This document shows, piece by piece, positions 39,052 through 51,837 of a DNA stretch of 64,000 nt. Every line of letters starts with the position of its first letter. Position 1 is the stretch's first letter. Both the position numbers and the translations under genes were made by a program. The notes below the pieces were generated by a model. It did not search any database. It saw only the letters and a list, made by a program, of their open reading frames with translations, and was not told the DNA's origin. The stretch lies in contig LR746274.1 of NCBI GenBank assembly GCA_902729315.2, positions 4,057,037 through 4,121,036 of the forward strand, in the 5' to 3' direction. This stretch comes from Spirodela intermedia (lineage: Eukaryota > Streptophyta > Magnoliopsida > Alismatales > Araceae).

Positions 39052-42000
39052 GTCTCTCTCTCTGTCTCTCTCTCTCTCTCTCTCTCAGCACTCACACATC
39101 TGGGCACAGTTCTTAAACTTTTTAAAGATGTACTCATGATTAGAGACACTTCTTGCATATGCGGAAGCACTTTTGTATGAAGTGAGTTTTTATTGGACCT
39201 GAGTTTTTATTAGATTATGGCTGGCAATAGATGTTCGAGTCTTTGTAACTCTCATCATTGAACGCATTTATTAGACCTTATTACATTTGATTATGGAGGG
39301 CAATCAGATGTTGTAGTCTTTGAAGTGTCTTACCATTGACATATTTGTATTCTTCCACACGATTCTTTTGTAACCACTGGTTCATGTGAAGTGTGAGACA
39401 TTAATATTGCCAAAGACGATGATGTATCTGATTGTCCTGGAGTCGATTCATTTATTTGTTTATTTATTTTCCCATATGTTTCAGCCGACCAACCCAATCC
39501 CAAAGAGGCCGTAAAATGGTTCTATAAATCAGCTATATCAGGCTATCCGCGTGCTCAATACAGCCTTGCACTTTGTCTACATCAAGGTCATGGGGTGGAA
39601 CACAATCCCATAGAAGCAGTAAGTTATAACGTTACGATTGTGGATTAGATTCCCTTCAGCATTCAGTCTTGCTTTTATTTTCAAACTGTGTTTCGATTTG
39701 CCTGCCATGGATCAAACATGGTGCCTCTGATTCAATCCTTTTCTCTGAATCCAGAAAGTAAGCTAATTAAGGTGATTTTTATGAATGTTAGATGCCCATG
39801 GTGAATTAGCCTTGGGCGAGAATAAGAATCTTGGCATGAGGATGGCAGGTGCTGGAGAAGTCAGGATCATTCCCAGATTTAAGAAGCATTCCTACACCTA
39901 AAACTTACAAAGTGCCAGGGAGAATTCTGTGTTTATGAAGCAAGTAAAGGATTTATTTCCACAGCGAAAGAAGAACTTCTTTCGGAAATTAAACAGCCTT
40001 TTGGTATCTTTTATGGAGAATGGGTTGCTGAAAATGTATTATCGTCTAGAGTATGTGTATTACCAACGAAATTCGATAGAAAAGACTTAAAGTATGATGA
40101 TTCGATGATCTTTGAGGAAGGTGGAGTAGGAGGAAGCAGGGCACTGCCTTTTGCCCCAAGCGGTTTATGATGTTCTTATCCTTAAGGTACCTGCTGAAGA
40201 GCACGTTTGTTGGACTAAATTAGAATACAGTATTATCAATCAATCTTATATCAACCCTTAGTTGCAAGACGCAGAAACCCTTGATTAGCATGCACTGCTG
40301 GGCTCTCCAAGTCAGATTGAGGAGGATGGCTGCGGGGCAGTTGTTGCTTTAGAAGATTCAAGAAGATTCTAGAAGCGAATGAGGGAATGAGACTAAATAT
40401 GGGGTGAAGAGAATTGGATTCGATGCTTACAAGGATTCTTTCCTGTCCATGGTAAGTTAAAAGAGGGTACTCGTTGTTGCTTTGATGCAGAAAGCATAGA
40501 GCAACCAAGCCCTCTTCAGAGCAGAAGGCACATGTACCCTCCAAAACAGGTGGTGAGCTCATTCTCCCCAGGAAAGGGACTCCAAACCTCAACAACACTA
40601 ACATTTTCCTAATTCTATTTGAATTTCATTCTTTCCTTTTTCTCTTCCATTCAGTTCGGTAGATTAAAAAAGATCTTGAAGCTGATGGCCTTGTTGCTCA
40701 TATTTGAGTACTCAAGATCTTGATAGTGGAGCTCCTTAGACTTCTAGTTAATCTCCTCTTCCCCACTTGTTGCAGGGTTTTGTTCTGTTGGAGATCTGAT
40801 TGGTGCCTTGATAATCTTATCCTTCTTTCACCATCCATGAATATACTGAGTGATTTTGGTTTTTATGTATGGTTAAACTGTAACTAAGTCCATAAGACAA
40901 ATATATTTTGAAGGAAGATCCCCTGTAATAGCCTTTGTTTGGAACTTCTGAGCAAGAGTAGGGAGTGTTCCTTGCGATATAAAGTATAGGGGAGGAGAGA
41001 AGTGGTGCTGAGATAAGGATTACATCGGCTGTGAATAAATATACGTGGCATGAAAAAATTCATGACATTTGTGTCTGTTGCTGATGGGTTGTGCTGTTCC
41101 ACATAAGAGAATAAACTTCTAAGTTCCTTCTTTGTGGAGAAATTGTTTAAACAGATCAATGGATAGTATTTTACAAAAATGGGCCCTTTTGGCAGAAGGA
41201 TTAGCTTGTTTCAGGTACAATAAAGACAATGCACACTTCTGAAGATTCATGAAAGTGGTTTCTGTTGCAGATGGATTATCCTTTTCTGGGAGTTGAACAA
41301 AAGGCTCTAACCGTATAAAGCCTTTCTTTGTAGTGTTAGTTTTAAAAAATAAACGGGTGTTATTTTAGAAAAGTAGGTCTCATTTGCATTCATTAAATAC
41401 AATAAGAACACAGCGAGCAGGTTCTGAGTTGATTTTGGTGGTACATTTTAGGACTTAAGCGCTGAAACTAAGAGTTTCTTTCCTCTTGTGTGGCATCATC
41501 AAAGTCTGTCTACTTGCTTTATGTATAATCATCAGTCTAATGGAAAATCTTTTAACCTTAACCTAAATCAAGCACCGTCTTTTATGATACCATCAAAGTA
41601 TGTCTTGTTTCATGAATAGTCATCAGTATAATATACAATCTTTGAATCTTTAACCTAAATCAAGCACAGTCATGCCCAGAAATTGGATAATGTATATAAA
41701 TATACTTCTGAATGCTCAACACAGTCAATGTGTCCATAGTATGACAGCAACTTTCCAGGTTTTCAAACTCTCTCTCACCCCACATCTGACCTACTTGGAT
41801 CTTCTTTCTCTCACATCACAAGCGTCATGAGCTCTCCCGTTTTTGAATTCTTTAGTGGAGAGGTGTAGTGAGATTAGGAGTTTGCCTTTTGGTTGGGAGT
41901 ATGGCAGAATCATTCTGTCCATCATCTCCAGGAATTTTTTTCTATATCTATCTTCTGTTTGATACCTCCAGTTTACTGAATGACAATGACGTGTGTTGCA

Positions 42001-43785
42001 CTATCTCCCAGACACTTGCACTGGGTGCTCTTTTTTCGGACATTGGCCATCACCAATAAAGGGTAGAGTGGATAACGGCTCATGTCGAACCAAGGATTTG
42101 AAATCCCCTGGTTACAATACCCATGTGTAGCTCATTCAGCCCACAGTGCTTGGTTTTCCATTCATTTTATGTGTTGTGGCCCCAGCTTTGGCCTCCACTT
42201 GATAAGCCTATCCCCTTTACATTATTGTATGTGGACACTCTCTTGGTGCTCTTGATCAACAACCTTGTTATCGGCAGGCTGGGGTGCTTATTCTATCTGC
42301 ACTATTCTGCCACATCATTAGCTTCATGGATCCGATCTACCGCATTTTTGAAGATTTTCCCTCTTAAAAGAAGCCTGATTACCATCTTTTATTTACTATC
42401 AGCAAACTGCGAGAACAGACAGGCTGGGAAGCTCTTTGGCTGAATTTCATGATGGACTTGGGTGGAGTTTAGATTGCTGTCTTTTCACTGTCATTTGGAT
42501 AATAATACTGGAACTTTTCTTTTCGCCGCAGGGAAAGTGGTTTCTGCGAGCTGCAGAGGCTGGCAATGTCCGAGCCATGTACAATACTTCAATATGCTAT
42601 TCCACTGGCGAAGGCCTGCAACAGAGCCATCGACGAGCAAGGATGTGGATGAAACTTGCAGCCGATCAAGGCCACAGAAAAGCTCAACTGGAACGTGGCC
42701 TTGAGCTCTATTCGGTACTTGCAGAGCTCTGCCCTGTATTCTGCATTCCCATCGGCTTATAGATACCTTTCGCTTCTCCACCTATTATGTTAGCATGATT
42801 GTGTTTTTCTTAATGGTTGCTAAATTTCCAACTTTTTATTGCTAGAAATTAGTAAAAAGATAAAATTAATGAATTATCTTTGATATAATCCTGTGGGTCT
42901 CCTGAATTTCCTTTTTAACGCTTTTAAAGCTGTTTTCTTTTAATGGTGGAATAGTCCCACATTGAAGGTATACATGTACCTTCTCTACTCATTCCTGACT
43001 GGTTTTGTGTTGGACACTCTGGTTCTTCAACGGAGCATGTCAGGGGGTCTAAGAATCAGTGTGAAAGCGGCGACTGAGTTGGAATAATGCTACATCAAAG
43101 GGGATAACTAAATCATGTAGTTAAAATAAAGGAATCACCCTACTCCTTGTCTGACCTGATTATTTCGGCTCATTTCTTCATTTGGGGGGTCTCTTCTCCT
43201 TCAGAATTGACAGCAAATACTGCAGCTATTTCATCAATCAATTCTCTTCCGCTGACTTTTGCATCACTAATTGGATTCTTTCCGATTAAAAAGATAACAA
43301 GCCGAGAAATTGACCCATGGTCTCTATTTTTAGTGAGGGGGGTCTCTGAAGAATCGGCTCATTCAATCAACTCTCTTCCGCTGACTTTTGCATCACTAAT
43401 TGGGTTATTTCCGATTAAAAAGAGAAGAAGCCGAGAAATTGACCCGTGGTCTCTATTTCCAGTCAGGGGACCTCATGAAGGCGCTTGTCTACCTTGAACT
43501 CGCCACACGGGCCGGTGAAGCTTCTGCCACACACATGAAGGAGGTAATCATGGAAGCTCTTTGCCCCGCATCGAGAGATCGTGCCATCGCATTGGCTGAC
43601 AAGTGGCAGCTGCAGCATGCTCATCGCCACCACCCAGACTGTAAATATCCTTCACCTCTGTTGTGTTCTCTAATTTCTCTCTTCTCCTCTCCATTGATAT
43701 CCTCATCAGAAAACCTTCATTATCTCTGCTGGGGTGCCCTTTGAGATCTTTGCTCTGAACAAATGAAGGATTTGCCTGTGCAGGA
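38148..43785 (+). CDS. F-box protein with Sel1-like repeats (At1g70590-like)
   Basis: Exons 38148-38733, 39485-39618, 42532-42714 and 43463-43640 join in phase. The first 70 residues are basic, Ser/Arg-rich and disordered. The F-box is FSDLPYELLARIATTMDVPS to ASAVCRSWREAL (about 74-108). Sel1-like helical repeats follow: YRKAAELGHPTAQCNLG, YKSAISGYPRAQYSLALC, LRAAEAGNVRAMYNTSICY, KLAADQGHRKAQLERG and LELATRAGEA. The F-box should bind SKP1 in an SCF ubiquitin ligase, and the Sel1 repeats probably bind substrate. The end is uncertain. Splicing at 43640/43784 builds a TGA across the junction right after HHPD (360 residues). Without that splice the frame runs to 43744 with a low-complexity tail. 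The spliced form fits family length better. The third intron is 2.9 kb and the acceptor of exon 4 lies in a duplication. Confidence 0.9.
39000..39086. repeat. Compound (GT)n/(CT)n microsatellite
   Basis: A GT run passes into TCTG and TC dinucleotides inside the first intron of the F-box/Sel1 gene. Frames of 70-76 codons across it are artefacts of the repeat. Confidence 0.9.
39619..42531 (+). other. Large intron of the F-box/Sel1 gene
   Basis: A 2.9-kb intron. A 117-codon minus-strand frame (40251-40604) and a 106-codon plus-strand frame (42123-42443) resemble no family I know. Two near-identical phrases at about 41530 and 41590 (AATCATCAGTCTAAT versus AGTCATCAGTATAAT, then CTTTAACCT, AATCAAGCAC) suggest a small local duplication. 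Confidence 0.55.
43231..43469 (+). repeat. 129-nt tandem duplication carrying the exon 4 splice acceptor
   Basis: CTCTTCCGCTGACTTTTGCA at 43244 recurs at 43373 (offset 129). The match continues, about 90 percent identical and ungapped by eye, through AAATTGACCC-TGGTCTCTAT to the splice acceptor. Copy 2 ends TTTCCAG|TCAGGG, the acceptor that joins the frame. Copy 1 ends TTTTTAG|TGAGGG, which in the same phase would read an immediate TGA stop. Confidence 0.9.
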
Positions 43786-44932
43786 TGTTGTGGGGTTCTG
43801 AAGCTGATGATTGGTATTGCGGTGTTAAGCAAAATTCTCTCTCTCTCTCTCTCTCTCTCTCTTTATAGAAAATGTATATATCTATGTGTATATTACATAA
43901 ATGGGGAAGCGGCTTGGTCTGCAGTTTTGAAACTTTCTACAGACACAGACAGAACTTATATACTATGGGGATAACAGTGTGATGATCACATACGATGCTA
44001 TCATGACCATAAATGTGGTTGGCCACGTATGCTTCCATCTACCGCTCACCTATTAACTCTTCTTGCAGCAGTTCAGTACAGTGGAAAGCTGAGCCTTGCC
44101 TTCCTAACCAGAAACATGGAGGCCAAGAGATGCTGTTTGAGCGAGGTCATACATACATATTAGATGATCCCACTCCTTGCTCAGCCTTCTTCTGGGGAAC
44201 TTGGGTCTCTAAACATGGTTTCATCTCCATAATTTACTAGTATTTTTCATTGTGTGAATGAGATGGATGGATTTCATCATAAATACTGAGTCTTGACTTA
44301 TGTGATGCCTTGAAAAACCTAACTTTGAGAATGTGCTCTACTTGGCGGTATTTTTTTCAGATCTTTTTTCTATGTTAAGGTGTTCAGAGAGAAATATTAT
44401 GAATCTTGGATGGTCCTTCATTGGCTTCATCTCAATGCTTGCTATTTGTGGTAACTAGGGCTCTCTAATCCTAACACTGAGAATTAGTCCAACTGTTTGT
44501 TTCTGCTTTGGAAATTCTATAAGCTTGTTGTGAATCGAGATTCATTTTTATGATGTTCAAGATCTAATAAATACTTGATTAAGAGATAAAAAATTAGGCA
44601 ATTTAGTTGAGCTGTGATTAGGGATACTGAAGTTTTCAAGCGCTAGCTAATTACACAGTCAAAGGGTGGGTTTATCTGAGAAGAAGGGATTTATTATTTA
44701 TATTATGTGGGTAGTAGTATTTAATTATTCTTTCATACATTTGTAGGGCATTCAAGTAAGAAAAAATTAAAAGATTAAGCAGCTATATAAAATTATATCC
44801 AGCGGTATTAGCACTGGTCAGGAAGAAAGCAGGAAATGGGTGGAGGGTAGCTAGCAAGCAATGCCCTAAGATCATTAGAGGATGAACCTTCATTTAGGGT
44901 TTTAGTTTATATTTATTTATCACAATGGGTAG

Positions 44933-44967
<35 letters not shown>

Positions 44968-45072
44968 GTATATTTATGTCACCGCTATCTTCATTAATAC
45001 AAGGTTAGCTATTGAAAGGATGAGTTAATAGGTGTTCTGATGTGGGTATACTCTTGAATTTTGCGAGAGTGG

Positions 45073-45103
<31 letters not shown>

Positions 45104-45657
45104 ATGCGTTTTCGCCTCTTTGGACCATTTATTGGGGTTTAGATTATCTTAATCAGCGTAGACCCGGCCATCACTAGGGCAATCTATTAGGTTCTCGGAT
45201 GTGGACATTTTCCTAAACTACTATAAAAAGCATGCATGCTTCTCTCTCTGTCAATGTGTTCTTACGGATCGGGGTTATCTTCGTCAGCATATATTCATTC
45301 AGCTACCAAACGGGTGATTCAGTGGGTCCCCTGAAGTGGATTACAAAGTCCGAACCAAATCATTTTTCTTAATTTGGGAAAAAAAAACCTATAATCATCA
45401 TCAACATTAGTCATGCATTTGACCCAAAATATTTCTCTCAGGGGCACCGATGGAGACTGATGTGGGTCCCATATTTTGCAGTCAAAACTATCACAAGACT
45501 TCCGAAAACACTTCATACCGAAATAGGAGAGAGCCCTCACAAGTATTCTCTTCATGAAGATTGCCAATAAGAAGAGGCCACCTAAAGCATGAGTCAACGC
45601 AGAGAACTATCATGTATGGATGTTATACAGACTAGAAGATGGTCCTACAAAAATATA

Positions 45658-45704
<47 letters not shown>

Positions 45705-45793
45705 GATGCGGCAGCAGCCCTGGTTGGTGAAATATAAAGTACAGACAAGTTTGGGGTGACCCTTACCCCCACCGGAGTCGTGCACATGAAAGC
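43786..45793. other. Convergent intergenic region between the F-box gene and SF3B4
   Basis: Both flanking genes end here, so the region holds two 3' UTRs. CT or AG microsatellites lie at 43836-43864, 44935-44963, 45073-45098 and 45662-45701. The short frames at 44013-44240 (+) and 45319-45597 (-) have no recognisable content. Confidence 0.65.
45662..45701. repeat. (GA)n microsatellite
   Basis: About 40 nt of uninterrupted GA repeat lies roughly 95 nt beyond the SF3B4 stop codon, probably in its 3' UTR, where it reads as CU on the transcript. Confidence 0.9.
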
Positions 45794-48700
45794 TTATGTG
45801 GAGGCTGGCGGCGGTGGGGGCATATTTGGCATCATGGGCATGGGTGGCGGGGGGGGCATGGGCCTTCCATTCATTTGCTGCGGTGGTGGCATTGGCCTCC
45901 ACATGGGTTGTGGCAGACCACCTCCTGCCGGAGGGGGTGGTGGCCTCGGCATCATTCCCTGAGGCAGCGGCATCATACCTTGCGGCGGCGGCGGCGGTCT
46001 GAACTGTTGGTGTGGCATTGGTGCCATGGCGGGATGTGGTTGAACTTGCTGCTGTGGCTGCCCCGGCCATGGTGGCTGTGCTGCCATCTGCATGGTGGCG
46101 TAGACCCCGGCCTGAGGGGGAGGCGGCCGAACCGGTGGCAGAGGAGATGGATGCATCGGGCCATTGGAAAATGGCCTGGGAGGGCCCGGCGCACCCATTG
46201 GACCGCCTGCAGGTCCTCCATTGGGCAGAGTAGGCGGCCCACTGGCGAACAACGTGTGGGGCCGGCTCTTCTGCACTCCTGGGTTGCTTGCAGCAAGAAC
46301 CCGCTCTGGGAATTGCAAACAAGTAAGAAGAAAATTACTTCTAAAGTTAGCAAAAATCCGTACTCTTTCGAGGAAAAGGAGAAATGGGTATTGAGAGTTT
46401 CACACATGCATCAGGCTATGATGAGATTGCAGAACATCTCAAACCTCTCATTGAATTCAAATATATTTAAATTGTTCAGTTTTCAATATATATGCTCTCA
46501 GTGATATAAATAATACATAGATATCTAAAATTAGGTTGAGGGTTTAGAGAAAAATTGGGGTTTTTTTTCTTTTGAAAGTTTTAAGGAACAGACCTGCTGG
46601 AGTACCATGACGCTCCCCCTTTGTGTCTTTCTTATAAGCATATGAAACCGTGATCTGTCTATTGCACAGGTACTGCCCATTCATGGCCTACAAGAACGAA
46701 AGGAAAGAACAGAAGAAACATAAAAAAATAATGGGATATATATAGTATTAATTAAGTAATCAGCAGAATGATCTGTAAAAATTGAGCTTAGAGTAAACAA
46801 GCGCCTACCTCTATTGCAGCATCAGAGGCCTCAAAAGAGTCATAACTGATGAAACCAAAACCTCGGGAGTTACCAGTTTCAGGGTCCCTCATTATCTGCA
46901 TGAGTAGAAAAATATCTTAAATTAGGATAAGCAGAAGAACTGAAAAAGATTATGCGTAAACTAATAAACAAGAAAGAAAATACTTCTCAGAATGCAGCAC
47001 GGTTTTGTAAAGGATGAACCGTCAGTAGTATTAGTTTAAGATGATTGTGTCCACACTAGAAATATTGTGTGGATGAGCACAAGGAAGTAAAACACGCCAG
47101 GATAGAAGCATAATAATTACCTTTGGATTGCTAACGATGACACCAAATGCACTGAAGGTATCGTAGAGGAGCTTTTCATCCACATCCTGTAAATAAATAG
47201 CAATAAAATACTCAATATCAGGGTTGCACATGTATTTGACTGTGACATTTTCCTGAATTGTGAGCAGTTTTCTTTCTGCGAGTTTGTGCACGAAAAGGAA
47301 TAAGGGGGGAAAATTGAGTGGGTTGGTGGGGAGAGAGAGAGAGAGAATTGAAAGACGTATATACCGGATCAAGGTTCCCTACGAAAAGATTTGCCCCTAC
47401 GTCCAAACTCTTCTTATCTTGTGAAGCCTACAATAGAAGCAAGATATCAACGAATTCATTCCAAAGAAACTGCAAAATTGATCAGTAAGAAAAGTGAAAA
47501 TGATGAAATAGACTTTGAATGAAAACATGAGGCGATCAATTATATTCATGAATGCAGCTTGTATGAAGCATTCAGAAGTTTAGGCAGCACACACTGAGGA
47601 AAACGTAGTATGTAATGATTTTTCAAACAATGCAACATTCATCTACTTGCAGTGAGCACTGTTTGAACATTGAAGTGATGATGAAATCAAAGGCAAACAA
47701 AAATCGCATGAAAAACACTCAACTACGAAAGACCCATACATCTTCATTCATTCGAGCAGGAACACCGAAGAACGACATCTCAAAAATTGGACAAGGTAAA
47801 TGAAAACACAAGGATATCCACATCATGATTCTACTACGCTCTTGAAAATGGAAGATGATAGAAAAATGAGTTCCAGGGAAAGTAAATGAAGCATGAAAAA
47901 TATATGGCGGACCAAAATAACTATATTAACATGGAAATGTATAACACACCTTATTCACCCGTATTGGCTTTCCATAAAGCTTGATCATGTTTAGAATTTT
48001 GATTGCCTGCGAGAAATGAGATACCGTCACAGGTGAGTTGACAACTGCCGTCTAGTCACAAGAAAATTATCACAAAGGATTTTGAAGCGTCACAGTGTGC
48101 CAAAAAGGCAATTTCATGGTTGATTATACCCACGTAGTCAGCATCTTCTTCACTCCGGAATTCAACGAACCCATATCCTTGATGAAGATTTGTTACTCTA
48201 TCCTTCGGCACATAGACATTTACTGCAATAAAAGTGTTTAAATTTTTTTAGGAAACAAAAAAGTGTTTGCGTGGAATGTTCAGGGGCACAAATAAGTCAC
48301 GTGGTCCTACTCTATTCAGTCAAGTTCCTCTATTATCCCGGATAAAAAAGACCAGGGTTTACACACGTGCATATATACACGGACGCTCTCGTTTCTAATG
48401 GCTCCAGATAATATTTTCAGTAACGGGAGCCTGTGCCTAAGGATTAAGAGAGTGTTAGAGCTTACCAACAGGTCCTGCTTGCACAAATAACTCCCATAAT
48501 AGTTCCTCGGAAACCTGCAATGGGATAGCGAAAGATTACAATAAATCAACGGAAAAATCGAATACCACGTAATCAAAAACTTGCAAAAAATAAATTAATT
48601 TAGGTTTTTGAGCCGTACTCCCGATATGGTTCCCAATCATTGAAAAGACTATCCAATTACCATTAAATTTCCCTCGACATTTTTCAATATGCTACTTACT

Positions 48701-49162
48701 AAGAGAAACGGGCCACCAATCGTAAGGTGCTATATCCTACATCAGCCTGTATCACCCGCTGTAAGGGGTAAAATGGCAGCATTTCCATGTCTTTTCACAC
48801 TAGTAGCATCATGATTTCCACGAAACATTTCTCTGAAGCATTAGCGTTCGGAGTAAACGAGAGAACTGAGATTCCCCGACCGCGTCACCAGGGCGAGAAG
48901 ACCAAGCATGAAGCCGGCGCCAGGACGAGAAGCGGGACGACCAGTTCAGCCATTCCAAGTACCAGGACCACACGGATAGCAAAGGAGCCACCGTAAACCC
49001 TAGAAATGAGGAAGCTCGAGAAGATTCGGCCATGCGGAGGTGAGCAAGAAGTAATACCTGGGGGTCGAGGTTTCCGACGTACACAGTTGCGTCCTGGTTC
49101 CTCTCGGCAGCGTGCTGGCCGAGGAGGTTCGCTCCCACGCCGGGAGCGATCCGAGTAGTCAT
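45794..49162 (-). CDS. SF3B4: Splicing factor 3B subunit 4 (SF3B4/SAP49), U2 snRNP
   Basis: Nine exons (49058-49162, 48466-48514, 48134-48222, 47950-48006, 47365-47427, 47121-47186, 46809-46895, 46594-46687, 45794-46305) join in phase to 373 residues. The first RRM has RNP2 VYVGNL (27-32) and RNP1 GYGFVEF (67-73). The second has RNP2 LFVGNL (114-119) and RNP1 RGFGFISY (154-161). After [18 protein letters not shown] comes a 160-residue Pro/Met/Gly-rich tail (MPPPPPAST at the end). SF3B4 sits in the SF3b complex of the U2 snRNP and contacts pre-mRNA near the branch point. Start [17 protein letters not shown] matches the family N-terminus. Length and two-RRM plus proline tail are normal. Confidence 0.97.
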
Positions 49163-49263
49163 CCCGCCTCTGCTCTCCCCCTCCGGCCTCCTTCCGCCAC
49201 CACCTAGGTCACTCTCTCTCTCTCTCTCTCTCCACCCCCCTTCTCTCCCTCTTTCCCTCCCAC

Positions 49264-49276
49264 GATATATATATAA
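49264..49276 (-). promoter_or_regulatory. Candidate TATA box of SF3B4
   Basis: An alternating TATATATATA tract on the minus strand lies about 100 nt upstream of the SF3B4 ATG. A CT/GA-rich leader separates it from the start codon. Position and sequence fit a TATA element, but an AT microsatellite is an alternative reading. Confidence 0.45.
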
Positions 49277-50584
49277 GTATACCCCCATTTTGCAGACGAC
49301 CCTCCTGATCAGTCAGTGCTCGGGCCTGGATCGGGCTTGTAATCAGGCTCGGCCCGTGATCAAGGGAGGGGGAGGCTACGCGGGCCGAGCCCGAACTTGT
49401 CAATGATAAATTCAAATAACATACATTATATATATTAAAATTATATCTGAATGAGTGAATAAAAGAAAATATTTATATTTATAATAACAATAATTTGAAT
49501 TTAGGGTTATTCAGGTGTAGGTCCACTTAAACCACTCGATTTATCTATTTACTTGGTGCTCTAGGTTCCCTATGAATTTAATAGCAATTAGTTGACTAGA
49601 TAGAAAGTCTCATTGTCAGAAGTTACTTGACGTACTCCCAATAGGTTCATCAATAAAACCTTAGTGAGTAAAATTAGTATGTACCATCTCTTTGGCTACT
49701 AGTATCCTTCATTGATCTTTTTCTTTGAAACATTGGAAGGGATTATCATTTCTCTCTCAGCCTTTTATTAGTATAAAGCGTGATCATGGAAACTCATCTT
49801 AGTGTTTGGATATGTGTGTAAACAAGCCGAAGAAATTCTCTCTCATAAAATACTAAAAAATTAATGATTTAATCTTAATTTTTTTCTTGCCTAAAGTCCT
49901 TGATGTCCAATTTTCATCTCTTATTACGTAGATTAAGCACCTTAATTTCAATGTTATTTACTAAAGTTGACAAAAACATGAACTAAGTAAGTAAGCCTAA
50001 CAAAAAGATAGTAAGTGGTATTATTGATCAGCTGGTAATTTGTTAGAATTTAGGGCTTTAAATTGGCCGACATCTGTTTTTAACTGTTCTTAAAATTGAA
50101 TTAGTTAAAAGACAAAATCAAAGAAGATAAAAAAAATCAGAACAGATACCTTCAAATTTTATATGTTTCGAACATGGTTTTGGGAGAGTCATTTGAATAT
50201 TTCACCCCAAATACCTGCTTGACCTTCAAACGGGTCAACAATTTTTTGCCTCTCTCTTCACTGCAATAGATTCGACTTGGATATCACATTAATTTTCTTC
50301 AGATCAAAACCTTGAAGAAGATGAGTTTACCATCCTCTGTCACTTCTAACCAACACTCTGATCTGACATTCTAGATATAATTGACACAAACAAGCGACAT
50401 ATCATGAAAAATTAACACTGTAAGAAGAAAACAAATCACGAACTCGCTCAAAGTTCTTTGAATGAATTCTCCTCATCTTCAATGAAAGACGGAAAGAGAC
50501 AGAGATCTTGAAAGAGAAGATATTGTGTGGATTAATTCGAATATCATGCTTTTGTGCGAGTATTTACATATCTCATCTACAAAC

Positions 50585-50880
50585 AGATGGCGATGGCTTA
50601 TTGATTGACAAATTCCAGATGCTATCTGACGGCGGTAGGGAATTCCTGGGGGTCCCCTAGCAGGCGCGATGCCTTATTCCATTGTGTGCATATGCGGGGA
50701 GACTACTAAGAGGCTTCATCGCAGATGGGTATCGCCAGTTGATTGACAAATCGCTGATGGTACCTTACCGCGTAGGAACTTGGGTTGGTCGTGGTTGGTG
50801 CAGCATTATTGGGGGTCCCCTAGCAGGCGGCGATAGAACTGGATAAGCCTTGTCCAGACGCGACGAAATCCGATGTGGGC
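50585..50880. repeat. Two-copy repeat with a GGGGGTCCCCTAGCAGGCG block
   Basis: Copy A (about 50585-50670) and copy B (about 50723-50830) share AGATGG, TTGATTGACAAAT, GATGGTA or GATGCTA, GTAGGAA or GTAGGGAA, and the exact block TGGGGGTCCCCTAGCAGGCG (50648-50667 and 50811-50830). Related blocks occur near 53140, 54530 and 55830. There is no coding content I can identify. Confidence 0.75.
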
Positions 50881-51830
50881 AAAGCGAAGAACAAAGCAGT
50901 CTCTAACGAGTAGGAGAAAGCCAAGCTTGATAAGGCAACTATCAGAGGAAGGAGGATAGTGACTAAAAATACGCAACTTTTGCAGACTAAACACAAGTTG
51001 AGTAACTTGAAAGGAAAATGATGTGGATACGACGATTGCCCAAGAACAAGTGGTAAAAACTCGAATGAGAAGTAGTTCGATAAAAAGTTTGGAGTCATTG
51101 GAATATTTAAACACTGAAAATACCACGGAACTTTACGTTCTCTTAGGTCGTTTTTGGTTCAGATTTTTTGAATGGTAGTAGTTTGAAATTAGGGAGGCTG
51201 ATAGCTAACCAGCTTCGGTTATGATGGACATCCGATAGAGATCAAATTTGAGTTCAGGTTTTGGACTTAGGGAATGCAAATGAGATGGGTAAAAACTAAT
51301 ACGGTAGACTGTCCTTTTCGTTACCCAAGACGCTTAGAACCTTATCGTAAAGCAATGGTATTAAAACTGACTTCATTGAAGAACCTCGAAAGCCGGAAGC
51401 AATTCCATACCTTTCACGGACGCTCTGTTGGAAATACTTTCTCCTCTGAATTATGAATCTGGCTGCTAATGAGTGTTAACACCTCCCACCATGTGATAGT
51501 CATCTTTTAATTTTGGAGAAGTCCAACGAGATTAAAGTGTAATACATTAGTTTTCACCTCTTGAAGCTAACTACAGAATTTCTTCAGTAAATAAAGATGG
51601 GCGTATGACATCATGCGGTAAAGAAGAAGCAAAGAAGTCTACCAACTCTGAATCGGAGGCTTTTCAAAACTCCGCAAACTTCCCTCATTTTGGGTCCGCG
51701 TTATAATTTTTCATGTGATTTGATTCGATATCATGGCCGTTGTCGTCTTCCAATGCGTGGCCAATCGCCTTTTGCATATTTTTAAACTGCAATCGGGTTG
51801 CCATTTGATGGCTCAGCACAAGGGCATGCC

Positions 51831-51837
51831 TATAAGT
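51831..51837 (+). promoter_or_regulatory. Candidate TATA box of PR-1
   Basis: TATAAGT lies 64-70 nt upstream of the PR-1 ATG, which puts a start of transcription near 51860 and gives a leader of about 40 nt. It lies inside the longer open frame that begins at 51733, which argues against that upstream ATG. Confidence 0.6.

Noticed and set aside
40251-40604. A 117-codon minus-strand frame in the F-box intron
   Set aside because: No motif, no splice chain, and composition like the surrounding intron.
45756-46504. Long plus-strand frames (up to 209 codons)
   Set aside because: They are antisense shadows of the GC-rich, proline-coding last exon of SF3B4.
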